From positions 313,895-377,894 of the forward strand of contig CAJJDN010000064.1 in the NCBI GenBank assembly GCA_905182985.1: a DNA stretch of 64,000 nucleotides. The letters run 5' to 3'. This stretch comes from Paramecium sonneborni (taxonomy: Eukaryota; Ciliophora; Oligohymenophorea; Peniculida; Parameciidae). Position numbers and translations under genes: made by a program. Position 1 is the stretch's first letter. Each line of letters starts with the position of its first letter. This document shows, piece by piece, positions 24,925 to 36,987 of the stretch. The notes under the pieces are model-generated. The model worked only from the letters and a program-made list of their open reading frames with translations. It searched no databases and was not told the DNA's origin.

Positions 24925-26870
24925 TTATTATTAATTTATTTATATTTCTATGAATACTATTTTAATTTATATGAATATTCTTATAATATATGTCAATCAA
25001 ATACTTTTATGTTATTTTCAATAATTTATAAATTAACTTCTGTCATCTAATCACACATTTTTATTTATTCCTTAATAATATTATCAAATTGTTGATCACC
25101 TCTAAATTCTTAAACTTTATCTATTCATTTATCAAAATAAACAATCAAATTATGATGTTATACTAATTACTTTCACAAAATAATTTAAATTATATTCATT
25201 AAACATCATATTGTTTCTATAATAGAATAATTAAATAAATCATAATAAACAAAAAAAGATCATTATAAGTGGTGATTTTAATTGATAATCGTATTTAGAA
25301 ACAGTTTCTAATTTTATAGAAATATTTAGAATGAAATTTACAAATAATAATCTTTTTAAAACCTTTAAAAATAGAAATAATTTAGAAATAAAATTAAACA
25401 TAAATGATTTTATAAAATATAAAAGAAGTTTAAATGAATCTAAAAGCAATATGATAAAAATGAATTGATTTAGTAAATAATTTATTTATAATATGAGTTT
25501 TTTTATAGAAGAGTTATTTATCTGATATAGATTAATATTAGACATGAAAATAAATAAGTTTAATATAATATAAATGTATTTTGAATAAGAATGTCGAAAA
25601 TTTTTAAGACCTCGAAGATTAGAATANNNNNNNNNNNNNNNNNNNNNNNNNNNNNNNNNNNNNNNNNNNNNNNNNNNNNNNNNNNNNNNNNNNNNNNNNN
25701 NNNNNNNNNNNNNNNNNNNNNNNNNNNNNNNNNNNNNNNNNNNNNNNNNNNNNNNNNNNNNNNNNNNNNNNNNNNNNNNNNNNNNNNNNNNNNNNNNNNN
25801 NNNNNNNNNNNNNNNNNNNNNNNNNNNNNNNNNNNNNNNNNNNNNNNNNNNNNNNNNNNNNNNNNNNNNNNNNNNNNNNNNNNNNNNNNNNNNNNNNNNN
25901 NNNNNNNNNNNNNNNNNNNNNNNNNNNNNNNNNNNNNNNNNNNNNNNNNNNNNNNNNNNNNNNNNNNNNNNNNNNNNNNNNNNNNNNNNNNNNNNNNNNN
26001 NNNNNNNNNNNNNNNNNNNNNNNNNNNNNNNNNNNNNNNNNNNNNNNNNNNNNNNNNNNNNNNNNNNNNNNNNNNNNNNNNNNNNNNNNNNNNNNNNNNN
26101 NNNNNNNNNNNNNNNNNNNNNNNNNNNNNNNNNNNNNNNNNNNNNNNNNNNNNNNNNNNNNNNNNNNNNNNNNNNNNNNNNNNNNNNNNNNNNNNNNNNN
26201 NNNNNNNNNNNNNNNNNNNNNNNNNNNNNNNNNNNNNNNNNNNNNNNNNNNNNNNNNNNNNNNNNNNNNNNNNNNNNNNNNNNNNNNNNNNNNNNNNNNN
26301 NNNNNNNNNNNNNNNNNNNNNNNNNNNNNNNNNNNNNNNNNNNNNNNNNNNNNNNNNNNNNNNNNNNNNNNNNNNNNNNNNNNNNNNNNNNNNNNNNNNN
26401 NNNNNNNNNNNNNNNNNNNNNNNNNNNNNNNNNNNNNNNNNNNNNNNNNNNNNNNNNNNNNNNNNNNNNNNNNNNNNNNNNNNNNNNNNNNNNNNNNNNN
26501 NNNNNNNNNNNNNNNNNNNTAGAATAATTAAATAAATCATAATAAACAAAAAAAGATCATTATAAGTGGTGATTTTAATTGATAATCGTATTTAGAAACA
26601 GTTTCTAATTTTATAGAAATATTTAGAATGAAATTTACAAATAATAATCTTTTTAAAACCTTTAAAAATAGAAATAATTTAGAAATAAAATTAAACATAA
26701 ATGATTTTATAAAATATAAAAGAAGTTTAAATGAATCTAAAAGCAATATGATAAAAATGAATTGATTTAGTAAATAATTTATTTATAATATGAGTTTTTT
26801 TATAGAAGAGTTATTTATCTGATATAGATTAATATTAGACATGAAAATAAATAAGTTTAATATAATATAA
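24925..26870. other. Intergenic region with a large N gap, no gene seen
   Basis: AT-rich DNA on both sides of 893 N (25627-26519). Apparent long open frames across 25560-26549 exist only because N codons are not stops. Unknown genes could sit in the gap. Confidence 0.5.
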
Positions 26871-26923
26871 ATGTATTTTGAATAAGAATGTCGAAAATTT
26901 TTAAGACCTCGAAGATTAGAATA
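25223..26923. repeat. Gap-flanking direct duplication around an 893-N gap
   Basis: 25223-25626 and 26520-26923 (404 bp each, offset 1297) read the same, including the first 53 bases of the alpha/beta hydrolase gene. As at the other gaps, one copy ends at the N run and the other starts there. An unmerged contig overlap is the simplest cause; then the 893-N size is only an estimate. A real tandem repeat spanning the gap is possible here because the gap is long. Confidence 0.75.
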
Positions 26924-28095
26924 TTAAATGTTTGATTTGGGTAAGAATTAACAATAATTGAAGGTCCTGTTGAATTGTAACTAAAAAATGGTTTACTTTC
27001 TAAACATGAAATTACAATAATGAATCGTTAGGGTCATCAATTAGTATGCTCATTTTTTTAGATGAATCCAATAAATGATTGTTGTATAATCTATTGTCAT
27101 GGTTTTAATGGTTGTCGAGTAGAAGGAGTAAAATATGCTCATATTGCTGCTCAATATAATCTAAATTTTTGTATTTTTGATTTTTAAGGATGTGGACATA
27201 GTTAAGGAGATTTTATTACATTTGGGTAACATAACTTATTTAAATAGTTATTTAGAATAGAATGATATCACATGCATTATTTTAGAAATTAAGAAGAGAT
27301 TCTAATAAAATTAATTCATATTATGGGGTAGATCATTAGGAGCGACTACCATATAATTAAAGAAATAACCTTATGTAAGTGGTTACGTATTAGATTCATG
27401 TTTTACTGATCTTAATAAAGCTTGTGTAAAAATGATTTAAAAGTCAACTTCCTTTCCAAAATTGATAATTAAAAGTGTTCTTTATTTATTAAAAGGTATA
27501 TTTAAATTTATAAATCTATTTAGGCAGAATTGAATCATAAGGCAATTTTAAATTTGATGATATCAAAATTTAAAGAGCTGACTCTAGTGTTCCAACTCTT
27601 TATATTTGCAGTGATTAAGATACATTAATCAAATCTAAAAATACGATTGGATTATATTAATAACATAATGGACTAAGAGACCTCATTAAGATTTAAGGAG
27701 AACATAATGATTCTAGAAGTTTATAATTGATTGATTAAATTTGTAATTGGTGCAAAGATAGATTCTAAATTAATAGATAAAAATCCTGTCATGAATCATC
27801 ACCTTTAGAAATTAGAAAAAAATATTAATATTTAGCAGGAAGAAATAGTCTAATACGTACACCATCAGATATTATCTGTAAGTATGATTAAAACAGATAA
27901 AATGTTAATCATTTATACACTTAATCTACTTCAGTGCTTAAATACAATAATCAACATATTATTCAACCAAATAAACTATACTTTTAAGAATCTCCTTAAA
28001 AAAGGATCATTTAATAACCAAAAATCTTAAAACAATAAATAAATTAAGATTTTGGGAACAACAACTAATTTATTCGTAAACCAATATTTGATTGA
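26871..28095 (+). CDS. Alpha/beta hydrolase (ABHD17/serine-aminopeptidase-like)
   Basis: 383 residues. Introns are 26941-26963 (23 nt, AAG end), 27226-27247 (22 nt) and 27496-27523 (28 nt). The fold markers are in order: CIIYCHGFNG (oxyanion strand), FCIFDFQGCGHSQG, the nucleophile elbow LWGRSLGATT (G-x-S-x-G), acid region LYICSDQDTLI and a GEHNDSR histidine. All three triad positions can be seen. A Gln/Asn-rich tail of about 100 residues follows the domain. Substrate unknown; relatives act on acyl groups of lipids or proteins. The cytochrome b5 gene converges on it with 30 bp between stops. Confidence 0.88.
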
Positions 28096-28125
28096 CTTAA
28101 TTAATTATTATTCATATATATCTAA

Positions 28126-28341
28126 TCAAAGTTTGGGTTTCTCTATTACTGGAAGTCTTGATAAATGTTGTAATACCCCATGATTTGAGAGATGACCTAC
28201 CTCATAAAAACTATCTGTTCCATCTTTTCCATTTAGTTTTTCTAATATTTCCTTCCCTCCTGGATGATATTCAGAAAACTCTGTTAAATCATACCATTTC
28301 CCAAATAACTAAACAATTATTTATTGCTTTTAATTATTCAT
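28126..28341 (-). CDS. Small cytochrome b5-like heme-binding protein
   Basis: An intronless frame of 71 residues. It contains KWYDLTEFSEYHPGGKEIL with the axial His in HPGG, GKDGTDSFYEVGHLS with the second axial His, and ends in RLPVIEKPKL. This is the cytochrome b5 core without a membrane tail or fused reductase. The N-terminal strand is shorter than usual, so the heme pocket may be minimal. It probably works as a soluble one-electron carrier or a heme/steroid-binding protein. It is too short for many automatic callers. Confidence 0.8.
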
Positions 28342-28731
28342 AAAATTAAATAATTATATTAGGATTTTATAATAACGATTATTTTAAATTTCAAGATCAC
28401 TTTTGTAATTTAACAATATTATCGTTATTAATAAATAAATGTATCTGAAAAAATTGTTCTAATATGATATTCATTTCAATACAACATTTTATGATTAAGA
28501 CACACTAACATCAGTTATTTTGTTCCATAGATTATCTATGATTTTCTATTCATCTAAGAATTATCTAATTAATATTTTATAGTTTTCTTTCTTTCTATAT
28601 TACTTAATGTTAAATTAATTAATTATTCTACAGTAATCACTTTTAATTTCATTCAATAACGAAATTTAACTTGATTTATAATACTTTAATATTTTTATAA
28701 AAAACTCTAAGGTTTTAAATTAACATCCAAA
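28342..28731. other. Intergenic region, nothing seen
   Basis: AT-rich spacer between two divergent starts, the cytochrome b5-like gene to the left and the PAS membrane protein to the right. It presumably holds both promoters, but no recognisable site. Confidence 0.4.
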
Positions 28732-31700
28732 ATGAATGATTGCATCTCAAAAATAATCAAAATTTTATCATAGATAATCACAAAATAAGAAAAAAGTCAA
28801 TTTATTTTCCCATAAGAATTAATCCTCATCTTAAGTATACAATAATAATTTATGGCCTTAACATATATTTATGGAACTTATTACTTTTCATATTTAAGCA
28901 TTATTATAGCCTTTGCTAGACCATAGATATATATTCCCTCCTCAATTTTAGGTTCATACATAACTCTTATAATTACCTTTGTATATATACTAAACTTTAT
29001 ACCTTTTCTTAATTTAAAGTATACTGGAATAATAGGTTAATTGCTAAAATGTGGAATGCTTAATTTTTTTTTTGAAATAACATCTGGCCCGTTTCAGATA
29101 TTACCACAAATTTTAATTATCATAATATCATTACTCAACTCGCTTATACTTGAAGGAACATTAAATATATTAGTAGTAAACTTTTAAAAAATATAGCTTT
29201 CATTTATAGATGGAATATTGGTAATACTCAATAATGTAATTATGATTCTTTATAAATATAATTCTTCATAATTAGCCATTGAAATAATTGCTTATTCTAT
29301 AATAAGCTTTTAAATAATTAATTTGATTTTCGGATAACCATCGATCTCAATAAATAACAAGGCTATTTTTCTAACTATTAATCTTTTTTCTTTATATTTG
29401 GGAATAATCAAGAGCTTAGACTTATTGAGTAACACTCTAATAGAAATTATTATGCTTCCTATTATTTATAGGATATTAATGAGATTATATGAAGAAGTAT
29501 TTAGAATTTTTAAATACAATTATAAAAAAGGTATACCTATCTCAATTAATTAAATAATATCTTATGCAAAAGACATTGATAATTATTCTGAATTAAATAT
29601 TTTAGCTCCTTCAAACATTTAACAGTAAATTATTTTTTCAACTATAAAAATTGCCTAAAATCTAAATTATATTGCATATATGGATCTTTTATCTATAAAA
29701 GCTAATAACAATATTCTATTAAACCTAAAAATAAATCTTATAATGAAACATTGTTTATAGAAAATTAGTTATGATACATAAAATCATACTAAACCAATTA
29801 ATCATATCACTTAAATTGCTAAATAGCTAATAGAAAGTGAAAATTTAAATTTTTAAACTCAATCTCATATTATTGAACTTCTTCATGATAAAATTGAATG
29901 TATGAGATTATTAGTAGAGGAAAATTATATGTTATAATTTAATTATTTATTGGGATATATTGAAAAACTCTTAAAGATATAAAATTTATTAATAAAATAG
30001 TATGAAACCTTTCCTTGTGAAAGAACTTAATGTGCTTTAGGATTTTTCTATACAGAATTATTGAATGATTATTTAGCAGCAAATTCATTATATAGTATTT
30101 TAGCAATATCTGATGAAAAAATGAAAAAAATTGTTCTAAATTAAGATGTTTTTAATAGCAAAATGATTTATTTAATAACAGAATTTAATTAAAAGATGAG
30201 AGTAAAGTTTTCATCCTTTAATGCTGATTCATTTTTAGGTATTCCAAATGAATGTCTTGCTAATAAATCTATAGATGAATTAATTCCACCAGGAATTAGT
30301 GAAAATCATGATGAAATGATAGTAGATTTCCTAAAAAATGGAAAATCTAAATATCTTAGACAGTTACAAAATAACTTTTTATATTATAAATATTAGTAAT
30401 ATATGATAGAAATAGATTTTGCAATAGAAACTAATTTAATTAAAGAACTTAATTTCATTGTTTTTATCCAACCTACAATGAGTTAAATTTTTTCAATAAT
30501 TTTAAATTTAAATTTAGCAATTGTTTGCATGAGTAGAGCATTCATTTAAGAATTAGAATTATAAGAAAGTATAAAATTATATTTAGGAATGAAGATTACT
30601 AAAATACTTCCTTCGTTTCCTCTTTCAATATCAGATAATCATTTCGTTGAAAATGCAGATATCTACTTTGACAATTAAAATGTGAGACATAGCTCAACTT
30701 CAAGAGGTTATCCATTTTACACTAGTTATTAAATTATAACAAAAAAATTAAATGATAGAATTGCATATTATTATGTTTAATTTGAGTATTTTAAGAAAAA
30801 CTTAGCAAATTAGGTTTCATCTTGTAGTAATTCTATGTATACGAGTCATCATTAAATTTTGGATTATATATAAGATGATTAAATTAATGATATATGTAAT
30901 GAAACACCGATAAAAATTCCAATTGAAGATGATGTAAAGCGATCAAATGGTTAATAAATTTATGAAATTTAAGAAGGCTTATGTTCAGAATAAAGCTAGA
31001 TAATGAATGAATTTAAGTTTGAATAAACTAATATTAAAAGTACATTTAGATTTAATTAAACACTATTAGAGTAAAAATTTTATTATAATGTGCATTAAAA
31101 TCCATCAAAAGTATCAAATCATTTAAATTCTCAAAAATATGAGAGTTATTAAAATGAAGAAGATGAAAAGAATCATAATTTTGATAATGTCTAATCTTCA
31201 TAAATTTCTGCTTTTTAAGGTTTGAAAAGATCAGAATTTTATAAAAAATATGATTTATACTCTAAAATTAAATTTTAAGTCGGAAATTCGAAATACCATA
31301 AACTTTTTATTTTTTCTTTTACTTTAAGCATTATTTCTTAAGTCATCATTTAATCAATTGTAAAATTTTAATTAATTTTAGCAAATAGCCAAATTAAATA
31401 TCAATTTGTAGCTTTTAGCTACTGATATAGATTTATTATAAATAAAGAATCTAGTATATTAGCCATTTGAATCCTTTTTATTAACTAGATGGGCTCTATT
31501 TAACTATATTTAAATGTAAATAACAGGAGAAATCACATAATAAGAATTTGACTATTTGATAGAATTTCCTAAATAGAATCTAAATCTAGGATATGATTAA
31601 TTAGATTCTAATTTGAAAACAGTATTAGATAGGATTAGTACTTAAGGATTTTTCGAAGATAAATCTCTAGAAATTTATGTTTATATTTATACTGGATAAG

Positions 31701-33100
31701 GTGAAAAATTTAATTTAACAATAAGGAATAGCATATAAATTTTATTAAATTATTTATATGAAATTAAGATGAGATATTAGATTGAGGGAACAATTGTTTC
31801 TGATAGTCCATATGTATATTATTCTTATAAGAATTATTTATCAATGAAATAAGAATTTAGTTTATTAAATGAATAAATTTTAAATAACAGTATTACAAAA
31901 TCAGAGTAAGAGTAATCTTAAGAAGAACTTATTTTTTTAATTGCAATTGGTATTGCTTTTATTTAATTTTGTTTATCTTTTAATTATTTTATTTAAATTT
32001 AGAAATAGATTAATAAATTTTATTCTATTATTTTTAATATGGATACTTATTTTACTTTTGAAGATATTACTCGATTAAAGTTTATTTCAGGTCGTTTGAA
32101 TAAAAATGCAAATGCATTATTCAAATTTTAATTAAATATTGATTATAGGGAAAAGGAATTTTAGTCTAAATCCTTAATCTTGAATTCAAAGAAAAAAGCA
32201 ATTCATAGACCTTATTATTTGAAATAGTACTTTTATTATTATCTGTATTTTATTTTTGTTTTAGTTTTAATAATTGGAAATGCTTTATTAACTTATGGAG
32301 AATGTGGAGAGTATTTAAGTAAATATCCAGAAACAGCTAAATTTTACAAAGCTATTTCAGATGTTGGAACAGATATACCAACAATGTATGCTTAAAGAGA
32401 TATTCTTTATAATATTGGTATAATAGCTCCATTTTTAAATGAAACTGAAAGAGCCTAAATTTTATAAGAAATTAAAGATTCATTAAATAGAACAGATAAT
32501 TTTATAACAATAGATTTTAATTTAGATAAGTAATTATTTTTATAATCATCTAAGTTTAATAATTTCAACAGAGTTTAAAAAGTATTATCAAAAAGTTTAA
32601 GAAGAAAATCTTTGTTATTATCTTCCAAATTATTTTAGCAATAAATCAGAATCTATATGTCCTTAAATTATGGATTAAAATATGGAGAGGGGTTTATTTG
32701 GATTATTAATATATATATGTAATTTTATAAGTAATGATATGGCTATAAATCATTTTACTAAAAAATTACAACAAAGCTATTTAGAATTGGAGGGTGCATT
32801 TTTGGTTTCTTACATTATCAAAGATATAAATACTTACTTTCACTCAGACTTAGAAACAGAGACTTAGTCTTATATCGATAAAATCAGTGTATAATTACTT
32901 ATAGATTATTAAAATAGGTGCATAATGTAGTCATTCTTATATTTTTATGCATTTTAATACTAATTACGTTAACGAAGATCAACAATAAATTAATCTACAA
33001 ATTATATTTGGCTTAGAGAATTCCATACTTGATGCCAATAAAAACAATTGTATTAAATGATGGATTCGAGAGAAATTTAAGATAACTTATGCACAATTGA
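28732..33100 (+). CDS. Multi-pass membrane protein with a PAS-like domain
   Basis: About 1425 residues. A single frame runs from MNDCISKIIKIL to 31359; intron 31360-31381 (22 nt) and intron 32889-32917 (29 nt) are clear. A third frame change near 32697-32736 could be a 40-nt intron (GTTTATTT...ATAAG) or an indel. Roughly eight hydrophobic segments occupy the first 280 residues, then a long helical part, then a PAS-like domain (~residue 480: FNADSFLGIPNECLANKSID, IPPGISENHDEMI), and two more membrane segments near 31930 and 32260 plus one near the C-terminus (VVILIFLCILILIT). This architecture is a large ciliate family of sensory-looking membrane proteins with unknown ligands. The closing PIKTIVLNDGFERNL motif is typical of the family tail. 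Confidence 0.8.
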
Positions 33101-33276
33101 GAATTAAAATTTTATATTTAATTATTATTTATTTATTTATTGCATTAATGTTAATTCGAAATATATCCAGTTATTAATAAATAGAATTATTAGGCAGAAT
33201 CACATTTTATAAATATATACTGATATTTATGTGAGATTATTTTAATATTTTAATATTATAAGAATTTTAAATAAAC

Positions 33277-35505
33277 TCAAGAAGTGAAAACTAACTAAAT
33301 TGTTTCTAAATCAAAATCATCTCTCATTATTTCAGCTTTATCAATAAATAATGTGTTTGGTAATTCAAAACTAACAATTGTTTAGTTTTATGATTAAGAA
33401 CGAAAGATTTATAATTATTTATCATTACCTCCTAATAATTTAATTAATTTTTGTGACGCTGCTAAACCTAATTTACAATCATCAATTCTTTTGAAATTGA
33501 TATTCTCATCTTTTAAGCCACATCCATTATCAATCACCTGAAAACGAATATTCTCTTCATAATTTTTAAGAACGATTTAAATTATTTTCTAAATTTTTTA
33601 ATTTCTATTATCATATTCATAAGATTTGATTGAATTGTAAATAATGTTAAACAATAGTTATTTCAACCGTCTAATTAAATTATATATAATTACACCTGAC
33701 ATCTGTTATTATAATTTTATTAGTTAAATTTTCATTAAATTAAATACTTATTTTCTTCATAATGACTATCTCATCATATTGAAAATAATTTAATAGCAAT
33801 GTAATTGTTTAAGTTATATCGACTCTTTTTTTTTCAAGCTCAACAACATCATTAATTGAAAACACTTCAAAATAATTAAAATTATTTTAGGTTATTTTCA
33901 TAAATTGAAATTATAATTAATAGATGAATTAACTTATTTATGAATTTTTTGATCCTTTTTCTGAAACTTCTGATAAACCATCATCAACACTATCTTTGTA
34001 TGAGCAAATAGAATTTGTTCTTTTTATAAATTATGTGGTTTATCTGCTACTTCTTTAAATCTCAGGAATTTAATTTTATTATTGATTTACCCATCTATGA
34101 GTCTTTTAAATTAAATCAGCTTAAATTTGTAGAAATTTTATAGTTGAATTAATTTTTTGTATGTTTTTCAGATTCATTTTAATTTGTTTAACTTATTTTT
34201 CTAAATCTCTAAGAATAACAGCTATCACTTAGCGTTAAGTATTATTAACTTCCTTTTATAAATATTAATTATACTTCTTAAAAAAAACTAATTTAAATAT
34301 AAAAATTGTAATTCTGTTTTTTGCCATTATATTTTGCATATAAAATTTTTCTACTTTTTAGGTTAGATACTTCTAAAGAACCTTAAACTAATTAAATAGC
34401 AGATATGCCTGATATAGATTTTTCAATAAATGCATCCATCATAACTACTGATTATTAAGCAATTGGTGAACTAATAACTAAGTTTTCTTCCAATCCTCTT
34501 TAATAATTTATATCCTAAAATTTTTAGATATTAACATTTAAAGTAATCCATTCAAGAAGACTTTCTTATTTCTTTTCTTAATTATTGGATTCATTTAATT
34601 TAACATTTAATTCATTACTTACTTTCAAATCTTTAAATAAAGAAAGTAATTGACATTTATTATCTTGTAAGAATTTCAACATTTAATAATTACTTTATGC
34701 TTGATCAATGCTATTTTCTAAATCATTCGTACTAAAATAGAACTTGCTTATGTAATCTTCACTCTATTCTATAAATTAATGCCAAACTATATTTTAAGTT
34801 GGTGGTTATATCTCCACTTAATTCTTAATTTAATGTTTTGATGCTTCCTATCTACTTATTGATTCTACTTCTTTTATATTTAATTCTTATGCCTCGTATT
34901 TTCTGGAGATTAATTTGTTTGTAGATCCATTTAAATTAGTCTTATTTTAAGAATTAAAGTCTTCTATTTTCAATTCTAATAGCTTTATTGTTTAACGGTA
35001 ACTATGATACTAAGTAAAAAGTATCATTATTATTAGTATTATACTTGAACCTAATTGCTCCTCAAAATAATAAATTAATAAACCAATAAGTACACCCAAT
35101 TATATTATTGCTTTTCCTATTTCTACTATTTCATTTATCCATTTAAAACGAATCATACTCATATATTATCCATTACTATAACCAAGACTGTACAACCAAA
35201 TAATTGTTTAATCTTTGTTGATATTTTTGATAAATATCATTCTAACAAGAGAAAGAGACCAAAAAAAAAGAGGCGTATAATCTAAACCTTCATATTTTCA
35301 ATCTCATACCTTATTTAATCCCAAATTTATATTTTGATTATATGAACTTTGCTATTCCAACCAGAAATAATAAAGCAATACTAAAATATTATAATGTATC
35401 CAAATCTTATTGTAAATAAATTTCTAATCCGATTGAAACAAGTGATATCCAATAATCTAACGATGCATCTATTCTCTTCAGAAAAATGTTTGTTTATCTA
35501 TTCAT
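33277..35505 (-). CDS. Membrane protein with histidine-kinase-type ATPase domain, phospho-acceptor His not seen
   Basis: 719 residues. Introns are 35288-35309 (22 nt, AAG end), 34253-34274 (22 nt, AAAG end) and one 25-nt GTG..TAG intron near 33690-33714. The N-terminal ~170 residues hold four hydrophobic segments; a coiled and PAS-like middle follows. The C-terminus is a HATPase fold: N-box RRLKQLLFNIIYNSIKSY, G1 box VIDNGCGLKDENI, G2-like KLGLAASQKLIKLLGG. No H-box (xHExxxPL) is found before the N-box; the corresponding region is YQLQFQFMKI. It may be a pseudo-histidine kinase or rely on another partner for the phosphorelay. Confidence 0.82.
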
Positions 35506-36987
35506 TAAATTAAATAATTATAAATTTATTCCAAACTTAACAAGTCCTGACCAATCTATAAACCTATTTTAATCTACTCTACACTATTCTCAACGAAATG
35601 AATATTTATATTGTTTAATTTAAAACGTTCTTTTCTAATAAATAACTTGAATATAAAAAAAGGACAAACATAATTAAACTTCTTATTTAATTAAAAAGAA
35701 GATATTTTGCTCATTTCATCAAATATTATTATTAATAATTTATTTTAGATACATTTTTTATTTATATAAAACACAATCACTATCATAAATTAATTAAATT
35801 ATCTCTTATCATATGTTTAATTATTAAAGATAAATAAATAAAGTTTATTGGTTTATAATTTAGGATTAATAAGAAATTAATCTAAAATTATCTTAATTAA
35901 AGAATTAGAATAAATTTTCAAATTAGAGTAGATATTCACAATTATTTTTATTGATATTATTTTATAAAAAGTACTTCATTTCATATTGTTTTAAAATAAT
36001 AGTAGAATTTGTAATTATAATCATTCACCTTCACAAAAATTCTCTATGATATTGATTATAATCTAGAGATTAATCAAAAATAATATATATTTATTTTTTC
36101 ATTTTTTTTGCATCCAATCGATATTATATCTTATAATAACCATTAGATTACCATAAACTATTTATCAATGCAATGCGATGATTAGTATTATAGATTTAAT
36201 AAGGAACATAGTTTATCATCTATATTTTTTTTCTATTTTATATTTTAAAACTTAAGTTTATTTTCTAGTTTTAAATGAATATTAACTTATTTATTAAATT
36301 GAGAAAAACAATAATTTATATTAAATTTTAACTTATTTTTGCTGGTTTATCCTTAATATTGAAATTTTATTGTAAAAAATTATTTTCTACCTTATTAAAT
36401 AGGTTTAGAAAAAATACAGTTTACTAGAATTAGATTTTGATCTACTCCTATAAACAATTTTGAAAAAGTATTAGAATCACAAATCTCTTTGGTTTTCTCT
36501 ACAATTCTAATCTTTAATCTTTTAAATTTGATAAGAAAGATTTGGAATTATCTATAAATGTAAACTTTAATATATATTTTAAACCAAAATTTATTTTCAT
36601 ATTCAATAACTCATCCAAAAATTCTATATAATTCTATTAAAAAAGAAAAATTGATCCCATCCTTATTAAAAATTAATAATTTAATCTTAAACTGACTTCT
36701 ATTCTAGATAATTTATAGATATATAATGCATCTTATATAAATAATTTTGGATTTAGGATTTATTGAGAAATTTTTCTATTTTTTCTTTATCAAACACCAA
36801 AAGTCAAAAAGAATTTTTATGTCAAATTATAATCATAATTAAAATTTTCATTTGACAAATTCACTTGAGTTAGTTTGATAATTCCAAATTTATTACTTAA
36901 ATTAAAAATGTCATAAAAAATTTAAAATGTAGTTTTGAAAAAAAATAATATAAAAAAACAAAATTAGATTAAATAATAAATGATTTT
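35506..36987. other. Long AT-rich region with one unexplained open frame
   Basis: No gene is supportable with confidence. On the minus strand 36610-36074 is free of TGA for 178 codons (RIVEKTKEICDSNTFSKLFI, NLILVNCIFSKPIQQGR) but has no start near its 5' end, and further protein-like text in other frames lies at 36620-36940. See findings. 35506-36070 looks empty. Confidence 0.35.

Noticed and set aside
25560..26549. Long frames on both strands across the N gap
   Set aside because: Open only because N codons cannot be stops; flanks carry almost no sequence of their own.
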